From Leeuwenhoekiella polynyae (GTDB taxonomy: Bacteria > Bacteroidota > Bacteroidia > Flavobacteriales > Flavobacteriaceae): DNA of 64,000 bases. The translations under genes and the position numbers were made by a program. The notes under the pieces are model-generated. The model did no database searches, was not told where the DNA came from, and was given only the letters and a program-made list of their open reading frames with translations. Location of the stretch: assembly GCF_004104075.1 (NCBI RefSeq), contig NZ_QOVK01000018.1, forward strand, positions 29,111 through 93,110. The letters run 5' to 3'. Positions 18,568 to 25,530 of this stretch are shown piece by piece; position 1 is the first letter of the stretch; each line of letters begins with the position of its first letter.

Positions 18568-18626
18568 CAGTCAGCCTCACTCCTAATTAATAAAACTGTA
18601 CAGAAGCAAATAAAACCGTTAACCCA

Positions 18627-18710
18627 AGCGACAGAAAATTTCTAAGGCAACGCTTATATTTTCAGTATTTTAGATAGACAGTTGTATCAATCAGCGCGAT
18701 ACAATCGCGC
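18627..18710. repeat. Direct repeat with attached REP, copy B
   Basis: Second copy of the unit at 18246-18327, ending with GCGCGATACAATCGCGC at 18694-18710, 57 bases before the RAYT start codon. Confidence 0.75.
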
Positions 18711-18766
18711 TGAAGCAACAGCAATAATGCTAGAGCAGCTTTTTGACTGAAAGAATCCTATGTAAC

Positions 18767-19330
18767 ATGAGCCGAAATTATAAGTTTCATAATCCCGATG
18801 GTTTATACTTTGTAAGCTTTGCCGTGGTGGAATGGCTTGATGTTTTTAGCACGGACAACTATAAAGATATTTTAGTAGACAGCCTTCGTTATTGTCAGAC
18901 CCATAAGGGTATGGAAATCATTGCCTGGTGTATTATGACCAATCACGTGCATTTAATTTTCAGGAGTATTGCAGGACAAAAGCCGGAACAGCTTTTAGGA
19001 AATTTTAAACGCTTTACCAGCAAAGCGGTGGTAAAGGCCATTCAAAAAAATACAGAAGAAAACAGAACAGCGTTTTTACTGCAACAGTTTAAAAAGGCAG
19101 CCGAAAAATCATCTAATGTCAACAGATATCAATTCTGGAGGCACGACAACAAACCTATTGAATTGTGGAGCAACCATGTAATTTGGCAAAAAATAAATTA
19201 TGTTCACAACAATCCTGTAAAAGCAGGTTTTGTTGAAAACGCGGAAGACTATAAATACAGTAGTGCCGCAGATTATAACGATGAAAAAGGGATTTTAGAT
19301 GATGTTCTGATATTTCAGTACTTTGGATAA
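18767..19330 (+). CDS. REP-associated tyrosine transposase (RAYT)
   Basis: 188 residues of the Y1/IS200-like HUH fold. The paired histidines are in IMTNHVHLIFRS (HxH), the catalytic Tyr region in VIWQKINYVHNNPVKAGFV, which is the signature of RAYT proteins over mobile IS200 transposases, and WRHDNKPIELWS precedes it. Start taken at MSRNYKFHN; upstream codons are outside the family. RAYTs are single-copy domesticated transposases that bind and cut REP palindromes. Here at least a dozen GCGCGATNNNATCGCGC palindromes lie within 4 kb on both sides, the closest 57 bases upstream, which strongly supports a matched RAYT/REP pair. Confidence 0.93.
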   Translation: MSRNYKFHNPDGLYFVSFAVVEWLDVFSTDNYKDILVDSLRYCQTHKGMEIIAWCIMTNHVHLIFRSIAGQKPEQLLGNFKRFTSKAVVKAIQKNTEENRTAFLLQQFKKAAEKSSNVNRYQFWRHDNKPIELWSNHVIWQKINYVHNNPVKAGFVENAEDYKYSSAADYNDEKGILDDVLIFQYFG

Positions 19331-19466
19331 AATTTTAAAACAAGAATTTGGATTAGGTAAAACAATTGTGAGTCTGAAATTAGCTCAGTAAATGGTTTAA
19401 AAAAACAGCAATAAAAACAAAATAACAAACCGGTAACTGGTCAACCTATTTCATTATAAGATACAA

Positions 19467-20330
19467 TCATAGTTTTTCTAATTTGGCAAAACCAACTGTC
19501 TTTCTATAATTATCAGGAGAAACACCTACTTTCTTTTTGAAAAACCTACTAAAATAAAATTCATCATCATAACCTAGATTTGCTGCAATTTGTTTTAAAG
19601 GTTTTGAGGTTAAATAAAGTTCCCGTTTGGCTTCTATTATTATTCTATTGCTAATCAAAAAGCTAGGTGTTTGCTGCAAATATTTTTTTACAATCTTTGC
19701 TAATGTTTTTGTGCTAACACATAAAGCATCAGCGTATTCTTTTGGTGAATGTAATTCGCAGTAATTATTTTCAATAGAATCTACCAAATTTTGTAATATT
19801 TCGGATTGACTATCAGAAAATTTGGGAACAATATCTTTATCAAATTCCTTTTTTTGTCTCACTGCTTCTATTAAAAACACCTTTAAAAAAGCCACTAGAA
19901 CTTCATGTTGAGCAATAGAATCTCTATCCATCTCTTTTGAGATTTGGTCTATGAGATTGAAAAACAAGGCTTCTTCAGAAATCTTAAAATGAGGTAAGCC
20001 GTGAAAGTTATTAAACAAAATTCCTTCTGTTTCGATTTCGTTCTGATGACGATACGTGCAAAAAAAATCAGGATGAAAATTTAATAACCAGCCCGAACAA
20101 GATTCTTTAGAAGAAATCATAAAGGGTTGGTATGGCGACAAAAAAATCATTTGGTTGCCTTGCAGTTCATAATGAGAAAGATCTACGTTTAACGTATAGT
20201 TGCTTCCGTGTAGCAAAATAATAGAATAATAATTTTTTCGCTGTAAATGGTCAAATTGATTAAGATTTTCAAACCGTTCTAGTCTAAAGGCTAATTCACC
20301 ATTTTGCTTATCAATAATAATCTGAGCCAT
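19467..20330 (-). CDS. AraC-family transcriptional regulator
   Basis: 287 residues. The N-terminal 170 form a cupin-like sensing domain (SIILLHGSNYTLNVDLSHYE). The C-terminal 100 hold two helix-turn-helices: PKEYADALCVSTKTLAKIVKK and LKQIAANLGYDDEFYFSRFFKK followed by GVSPDNYRK, the AraC signature. It is transcribed after the ABM-fold gene on the same strand but a strong terminator lies between, so it has its own promoter. It may regulate that neighbour; this is inference from proximity. Confidence 0.92.
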   Translation of the reverse strand: MAQIIIDKQNGELAFRLERFENLNQFDHLQRKNYYSIILLHGSNYTLNVDLSHYELQGNQMIFLSPYQPFMISSKESCSGWLLNFHPDFFCTYRHQNEIETEGILFNNFHGLPHFKISEEALFFNLIDQISKEMDRDSIAQHEVLVAFLKVFLIEAVRQKKEFDKDIVPKFSDSQSEILQNLVDSIENNYCELHSPKEYADALCVSTKTLAKIVKKYLQQTPSFLISNRIIIEAKRELYLTSKPLKQIAANLGYDDEFYFSRFFKKKVGVSPDNYRKTVGFAKLEKL

Positions 20331-20363
20331 AAGAATCTATTTCCTTTTTTAGTATCCTTAAAA

Positions 20364-20392
20364 AGAAAGGAGTGTTTACTACACTCCTTTCT
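20364..20392 (-). terminator. Intrinsic terminator
   Basis: Perfect 11-bp stem AGAAAGGAGTG / CACTCCTTTCT, loop of seven. On the minus strand it is followed by TTTTTAAGG, so it ends the ABM-fold gene just upstream. Confidence 0.9.
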
Positions 20393-20400
20393 AAAGATAA

Positions 20401-21027
20401 TTACTTTGAAGCTATAATGTCTATTTTCTGAATTGCCGATGCTTGAAAACCTTCTAAAAGAACGGGAGCATTTTCCATAAGTGCTGCAGCAACTTTACCC
20501 GTTAAGTGGGCGTCTCTACCTGAATCATCTCCAAAAGTATCAAAGATTGCATAAGTTGTTGCATCTATTTTTAGAGCATACCAGGATACTGTTTTTGGCT
20601 CATCACTAACTAGTTGTTTTCCTGCATTAAGAAAGTTTTCGACATCTGCTGTCTTTGTTTCTTTAGATTTCATGATTACAAGCAAGCCTTTGTTTTGTAA
20701 TCCAGACTTATGATTAGATGCCAATACATCTATTGCTTGAATATCTGTGTCAGCATTAAAATCTTCCAATAAATCACCTGCATTTGCTAATAATGCCTTG
20801 GCAACTTCTCCTTGTAAATGTGCTTGCCTTCCTTCTTCAACTTGAAAGGTGTCATAGATACCAAAAGTTTTACTATCTACCTGAAAGGCAAACCAGGATA
20901 CTGTTTGAGGTTCTTGATTGACAAGTTCTAATCCATCAAGCAAAAAGTTTTTGACGTCTTGCTCTTTTCCTGATTTTGCCTTCATAATTACTAATAATCC
21001 GATTGTTTCATTTTTTGTACTGTTCAT
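20401..21027 (-). CDS. Tandem-duplicated ABM-fold (antibiotic biosynthesis monooxygenase-like) protein
   Basis: 208 residues made of two near-identical halves, about 10-104 and 114-208. Each contains GLLVIMK, a helix, EPxTVSW(F/Y)A, the (F/I)xDTF strand and GRxAHLxG. This is the dimeric alpha-beta barrel fold of the ABM family, in which two subunits normally pair; here the pair is fused in one chain. Members include quinol monooxygenases and stress proteins. No signal peptide. It sits between two REP-rich stretches and next to an AraC regulator. Catalytic role not shown by sequence. Confidence 0.8.
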   Translation of the reverse strand: MNSTKNETIGLLVIMKAKSGKEQDVKNFLLDGLELVNQEPQTVSWFAFQVDSKTFGIYDTFQVEEGRQAHLQGEVAKALLANAGDLLEDFNADTDIQAIDVLASNHKSGLQNKGLLVIMKSKETKTADVENFLNAGKQLVSDEPKTVSWYALKIDATTYAIFDTFGDDSGRDAHLTGKVAAALMENAPVLLEGFQASAIQKIDIIASK

Positions 21028-21160
21028 AATATTTTTGTTTTTAGCTTTAAAATGTTTGATTTGAAAACCCCGGTAAAAAAACCAGGAGCGTTAATTATAA
21101 TGAAACCATAGTTTTCATTCTTTCTTGTTATAATACAAATTTGGGAGGAAATAAGGAACT

Positions 21161-21454
21161 GTGGAATGGATGTTTATTACTATGGCATGGACGATTTTCA
21201 GAAAAGCAATACTATTATTGCAATATGCACATACGTTTGTTCATTGGAAAATGCTGCAGTTCGGGTTTAAAATCAAAAGCACAAAGGAAGTTATTGGGCA
21301 AATCCCACGATTAGTAGTTGGTGGTGTAAAATCATTTGTGGGTAAAATACCTGTGGGAAATCCCGGAGGCGCTAATGTCCCGCCTTTAAAAGCATTTCCC
21401 ATAGACAGCGAACTTCAAAGCATCTTTGCAAAAGCAGGAATAAACGTACACTAA
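21161..21454 (+). CDS. Hypothetical protein, possibly a remnant
   Basis: 97 residues. The second half (RLVVGGVKSFVGKIPVGN, PPLKAFPIDSELQSIF) looks like real protein, the first half (WMFITMAWTIFRKAILL) less so, and another frame of the same DNA reads MDVYYYGMDDFQKSN. A frameshift between the two is possible. It ends 16 bases before a REP palindrome. No family recognised. Confidence 0.3.
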   Translation: MEWMFITMAWTIFRKAILLLQYAHTFVHWKMLQFGFKIKSTKEVIGQIPRLVVGGVKSFVGKIPVGNPGGANVPPLKAFPIDSELQSIFAKAGINVH

Positions 21455-21470
21455 AAACACCCCCGTTGGT

Positions 21471-21527
21471 GCGCGATTGCATCGCGTGACCTCTAGTTAG
21501 AATCATCTCAGCTCGTTACAATCGTGC
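21471..21527. repeat. REP-like pair
   Basis: GCGCGATTGCATCGCGT at 21471-21487 and a degraded partner GCTCGTTACAATCGTGC at 21511-21527, with the same spacer text (TTAGAATCATCT) as the pair at 18161. Confidence 0.75.
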
Positions 21528-21557
21528 AGAAGCAACGAAAAAAACTAATCTCATGTT

Positions 21558-21600
21558 GCCGCGCTACCTGTCCCAATGCATTTAGGGAATTGCATCGCGT
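21558..21600. repeat. REP-like palindrome interrupted by a small palindromic insert
   Basis: The outer parts GCCGCGC and ATTGCATCGCGTG are those of an intact REP; between them lies an insert of about 25 bases that contains TCCCAATGCATTTAGGGA (21571-21588), itself an imperfect palindrome. Confidence 0.65.
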
Positions 21601-21623
21601 GTGAAGATCCAACCTCCTACCCC

Positions 21624-21722
21624 AAAAACCCAATACCTTTAGGGGCATTTCCTGTAAAAAATAAGAGCGACTCCCTTTTTAAAAAAGGGTTTACTACACT
21701 GATTATCTAACACATAGCCTCA
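21624..21722. repeat. Direct repeat copy 2 (about 97 bp)
   Basis: Matches 18058-18154: same AAAAACCCAATAC start, GGGGCATTTCCTGTAAAAA centre and ATAGCCTCA end, with point changes and one small length difference. Confidence 0.8.
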
Positions 21723-21764
21723 TTAAGTTTACTTAACAGTAATATTCATTAAAACTTTTAAGCT

Positions 21765-22019
21765 ATGCCACATTATGCACAGGGAACTTCAGGATGGACA
21801 AAATTAAAAGGGTATCAGGCCCTATGGGATCCTAAAATTGATTTGGGTAAATTCTATTTTACCACATTTAAAGGAAAAAGAGAGGAAACTCCTTATATGA
21901 CCGCAGAAAATTTCGCCCGGGTTATCGATATCCTTAGAAACGAAACCCCGGTATATGGAAACGCCAGTACAGGATCTGTAACCACTCAAGCCGAAGAAGT
22001 TGGTGAAGAAGAGAGTTAG
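21765..22019 (+). CDS. Hypothetical small soluble protein
   Basis: 84 residues, no signal peptide or membrane segment, aromatic and charged (TSGWTKLKGYQALWDPKIDL) with an acidic tail (EEVGEEES). An A-rich leader precedes the ATG and a clear terminator follows 50 bases after the stop, so it is probably a real single-gene unit. No family recognised. Confidence 0.6.
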   Translation: MPHYAQGTSGWTKLKGYQALWDPKIDLGKFYFTTFKGKREETPYMTAENFARVIDILRNETPVYGNASTGSVTTQAEEVGEEES

Positions 22020-22068
22020 TAGCAAGAAACGCTCAGATACTCTTTATCTGCCAACCAGAACTTAAGCT

Positions 22069-22100
22069 AAGCCTACATGAAATGTGTAGGCTTATTTTTT
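22069..22100 (+). terminator. Intrinsic terminator
   Basis: Nine-base perfect stem AAGCCTACA / TGTAGGCTT with a six-base loop and then TATTTTTT, downstream of the 84-residue protein. Confidence 0.85.
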
Positions 22101-22150
22101 CACACCTTTTGCTGCGCCGGTATCACCTCGAAAAAGATAGAATAAGCTAA

Positions 22151-22167
22151 GCGCGATACAATTGCGC
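22151..22167. repeat. REP-like palindrome, outermost right copy
   Basis: GCGCGATACAATTGCGC, one mismatch from a perfect member of the family. No further copies are seen to the right, so the cluster ends here. Confidence 0.7.
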
Positions 22168-22194
22168 AGGCATTAATCGTATTTTAATTAAGAA

Positions 22195-22638
22195 TCACCC
22201 CTTCCCCTGATACTTCGGGTCGTAATCAATCATCCATTCAATACCGTATTTGTCGCGAAACATCCCAAAATAAGAATCCCAGACACTATCGGCAAGTGGC
22301 ACTTCAACCTCTCCGCCTTCAGACAGTCCGTTATACAGGTGGTCTGCTTCTTCCCTACTGGCAGCACTGATTGAGATTTTACTTCGGTTTTCTTTGATGT
22401 TTAAAGGTCCAATGGCAGGATGAATATCACTGGCCATTAAAATATCGTCTTGACCTATGGGTAGCGCGATGTGCATAATGCGGTCGCCATCTTCCGCGCT
22501 AAACGGAAAATCAGGATTGGGAGGCATATCTTTAAAGCGCATCACCATTACAAACTCCCCTCCAAAAACCGATTTGTAAAAATAGAATGCCTCCTCGGCA
22601 TTACCGTCAAAATGAATGTATGGATTGATTGAAGCCAT
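22195..22638 (-). CDS. VOC-superfamily protein, PhnB-like
   Basis: 147 residues from MASINPYIHFDGNAEEAF, the usual start of PhnB-like proteins (glyoxalase/bleomycin-resistance fold). Typical segments: FYFYKSVFGGEF, MHIALPIGQDDILMASD and the closing FGMFRDKYGIEWMIDYD. Members bind metal or small ligands; biochemical role usually unknown. A decayed paralogue is at 24890-25320 on the same strand. Confidence 0.88.
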   Translation of the reverse strand: MASINPYIHFDGNAEEAFYFYKSVFGGEFVMVMRFKDMPPNPDFPFSAEDGDRIMHIALPIGQDDILMASDIHPAIGPLNIKENRSKISISAASREEADHLYNGLSEGGEVEVPLADSVWDSYFGMFRDKYGIEWMIDYDPKYQGKG

Positions 22639-22847
22639 AATGTTTAAGAAATTGGTTGATATTAAACTTAAAATCAGCAAATACTGCTACTCTAAAATAC
22701 TTAAGATTTTGATACGTTTAATCGAAGTTTCTCAATAAATAGAACGCTTTCGGTTAGTAAGCATTTGTCTTCTTTCAATTACTAGAAAAAATTGACGGCG
22801 CTTAACCTGATAAATTCTGATGTAATGGAATCACACTAATGTAAACC

Positions 22848-24314
22848 TTACTGAACGCTGTCCCCTTTAAAAGCCTTCAATTCCAGCAACTCAAATTCTG
22901 CTTTCAACGCTTCAATATCAACGTCCTCTTTATGTCGCAAATGCCGGTCAAAAAAGGCGGTGACCAGTTTAGTGGTGATTTCCATTCCCAGTTCTGGATC
23001 AATGCTTCCGCATCCGGTAAGAGATGCTACGGGAATCATAAACGGGATGTCCATAAAATTAGGATGGCCGGTATTCAATATTTTGGCCTCATAAAAATAA
23101 TCGGTACTCTTTTTTCGGTATACGTGACTGTTGATGTCTTCGTGCTCCGTCGGCCAATCTGCCGATAGGTACAAAAAGGGTTTTTGAAACACCGTATCGA
23201 TCTTAGTGCCCCATTGTATTCCGTCTAAATTAACTCCTGCCCTAATGCGCTCATCTGTAAGAGCAAGCTTCCCCGCCGCACCCCCACCCACCGAATGTCC
23301 AAATACGCCTAGTTGATTAAGCCGCATGCTTCCTTTTAAAAACCCTTCGGTATTCCACTCGGGTAACAAATCAAGTATGTTTTGCATATCTGTAACCCAG
23401 CGGTTTTGAATATCGTTTTCAAAATAATCTTGTATCGCATCACGCACAATAGGATGCCGCTGCTCAAAGTCAAGCTTCCCTTTAAAAGCCTCTTGAATAG
23501 GCGTTATGGTTTGCATCTGATCTGCTGCAATTTGCTGCTGGTAGGCGTAATCAAAATAGGCTGCTTCCCCATTGGGAAAGGCAGTGCCCAGGCTCTCATA
23601 AGTATGATTCATATTGATAACAACATAACCCTGGCTGGCCAGTTCACTGAGCAAGGCATAATAACCGGTTGCTTTAGAACCATAGCCGTGTGAAAATAAC
23701 AAGACCGGAAACGAACCTTGGGCAACCGCAACTTTAGGATACGCATAGGTTTTGACATAATCAAGATAGTTGAGCGCTGAAGCAGGAAGTCCGTATTTGT
23801 TCGCAAAACCCACCCGGCTTACGGAATCCACATACGAATCCCGTTTAGCGTTTGTAGCAACCGAATCTGCGGGATACCAAATTTTTAAAACCAGTTTTCT
23901 GGTGTCGTTAGGATCGGCTGTGATGGGTTCGTCACGGTTAGTATTCACATAAACCGTATCTGTACCCACGGCATAAGCACCCCGAGGCTCGGGCAAATCA
24001 AAAACCGGAAGCGCAGCCGGTAAGATCCAGGCAGGAATTAGTAAAACCGGAAACAGTACAAATCGTAATACACTTAAAACAGAAACTTTAAAGGCTTTAG
24101 AAGCATCTGCCGTATATATACGAATAACTAATAGTACTGCTAAAACATAAGCCGGTAAGAGTTGCCAACGGTAGCCTTCTAACACAAGTTGAAGTACAAC
24201 CACGGCAAGCAAACCAAAGAGTATATATTTTGGACTAAAACGCAGCGCAAGCCTTTTCCAGACAAAAGGCAATAGGGTAAGCGTGATTAACAGGATGATT
24301 TCAAAAAGTCTCAT
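22848..24314 (-). CDS. Membrane-anchored PAF-acetylhydrolase-like alpha/beta hydrolase
   Basis: 488 residues. Four transmembrane helices occupy residues 1-105; the rest is an alpha/beta hydrolase of the platelet-activating-factor acetylhydrolase type. The oxyanion loop is FSHGYGSKATG (from residue 207), the nucleophile Ser341 is in VFGHSVGGG, and Asp in GVNLDGI (364) plus a His in NTGHPNF complete the triad. Such enzymes hydrolyse short acyl esters of lipids. The N-terminal membrane block is typical of bacterial versions. It lies downstream of no obvious partner. Confidence 0.85.
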   Translation of the reverse strand: MRLFEIILLITLTLLPFVWKRLALRFSPKYILFGLLAVVVLQLVLEGYRWQLLPAYVLAVLLVIRIYTADASKAFKVSVLSVLRFVLFPVLLIPAWILPAALPVFDLPEPRGAYAVGTDTVYVNTNRDEPITADPNDTRKLVLKIWYPADSVATNAKRDSYVDSVSRVGFANKYGLPASALNYLDYVKTYAYPKVAVAQGSFPVLLFSHGYGSKATGYYALLSELASQGYVVINMNHTYESLGTAFPNGEAAYFDYAYQQQIAADQMQTITPIQEAFKGKLDFEQRHPIVRDAIQDYFENDIQNRWVTDMQNILDLLPEWNTEGFLKGSMRLNQLGVFGHSVGGGAAGKLALTDERIRAGVNLDGIQWGTKIDTVFQKPFLYLSADWPTEHEDINSHVYRKKSTDYFYEAKILNTGHPNFMDIPFMIPVASLTGCGSIDPELGMEITTKLVTAFFDRHLRHKEDVDIEALKAEFELLELKAFKGDSVQ

Positions 24315-24675
24315 AAACTCGTATACAATTGATTAAAAAGAGTTTATAAAATTAAATGATCCCTCAGTTGATTACGAGGTAGAATCCCTGTCAGAATACG
24401 TTGTCTACCGCTTAAAATCAACATGATCAAAGAGACAGGCTCTGGCCAACTTAAATATTCCTTTGTTGCCATACAGTTGCATCTCCTGCTAATACATGAA
24501 TAGCACGGTATGATAAATGCTTCCCTCTTGACATAAGACACAAATTGTAGTATATTAGCCGTACACGATTCAAAATCAAACCACTACGTATGCTTACGCA
24601 TCAGCGTATGGCGGGTTCAGTGCCCACTAAGGTTTTCATCCTTCAACGTGCTTATAAACTTCCTTAAAAACATAC

Positions 24676-24730
24676 GTTCACCCGAGGTTCACCCGCAGTT
24701 CACCCGTAGTTCACCCGTGGTTTACCCATA
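24676..24730. repeat. Five tandem 11-bp repeats
   Basis: GTTCACCCGAG, GTTCACCCGCA, GTTCACCCGTA, GTTCACCCGTG, GTTTACCCATA: consensus GTTCACCCGNR, exactly 11 bases each and therefore in phase with the DNA helix. No coding frame is kept. Confidence 0.9.
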
Positions 24731-24747
24731 CATACCCTATGGATAAG

Positions 24748-24802
24748 GCATAGATAGAGCATAGATAGCGCATAGATAACGTATAGATCATTCATAGATA
24801 AC
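24748..24802. repeat. Second 11-bp repeat array
   Basis: GCATAGATAGA, GCATAGATAGC, GCATAGATAAC, GTATAGATCAT and a decayed fifth unit: consensus GCATAGATARN. It starts 17 bases after the first array, has the same period but an unrelated sequence. Confidence 0.85.
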
Positions 24803-24889
24803 CGCCACATGACCAGAGGTCGTACCAAGATTTTGGGTAACAACGTCTAATATTAAAGTGTGAAACAATCGCCCGAAAGCCTATCTTTT

Positions 24890-25320
24890 ATAAGTTATCC
24901 TGAAATTTAGGATCAAAAAATACCATCCCCTCCATCCCATATGTATCACGGAACACCTCAAAATACGAACCCCAAACACCTGATCAACAAACACGTATCC
25001 CCTTCCACCTTTAAAAAGAGCTTTAAATAAAATTTCGGTCTCTTTTTGGGTTTAGACTGATTGCGATTGTACTTCGGTTTTAATGGATTTTTAATGACCT
25101 TAACAGGGTAATAACGTGTGCTATTAAGATATAATCCTGTTAATAAGCAATGTGATAGGCATCATGCGGTTTGCATGTTCCGAACTAAGTGGTAAATCAG
25201 GATTTTCGGGCACATCTTTAAAGCGCATCACCGCAAATGCTTCACCCAATACCGATTTTTAAAAATCAAACACCTGTTATTCATGACCATCAAAAGAAGT
25301 GTGTGGATGGATTGAAGCCA
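24890..25320 (-). pseudogene. Decayed paralogue of the PhnB-like VOC gene
   Basis: On the minus strand the region begins with ATGGCTTCAATCCATC, the same start as the intact gene 2.7 kb away, and shares stretches such as AAGCGCATCACC, ACCGATTTTT and the end segment with ATATGTATCACGG. Stops and small deletions break every frame. It is a recent tandem-type copy that has lost function, or a second family member that decayed. Confidence 0.75.
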
Positions 25321-25467
25321 TAATTTGAAGCTTAAAAGGTTCAAATTAAGTCAGATTTTAAAGATACACGGTAGTGTTACAGCTGTAGCATTCCGAAAAA
25401 ATTAGGATTAACCTCCTACGGTCGTGCCTGTTATAAACTCCTATATAAAATATTTTTATTTTTATTT

Positions 25468-25479
25468 ATTCTAAATAAA
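25468..25479. promoter_or_regulatory. Possible Fur-type half-site
   Basis: ATTCTAAATAAA resembles one half of the AT-rich palindromes often seen before flavobacterial iron-uptake genes; the left half is poor. It lies 52 bases before the siderophore-type receptor. Weak. Confidence 0.25.
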
Positions 25480-25530
25480 AACGTTTAGTACATTCGCATC
25501 GTTATTTATAATCAATCTAATCAATATACG

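Noticed and set aside
17571..22167. CRISPR array in the REP-rich region
   Set aside because: Palindromes alternate in orientation, spacing is irregular and no cas gene is near; REP elements explain them.
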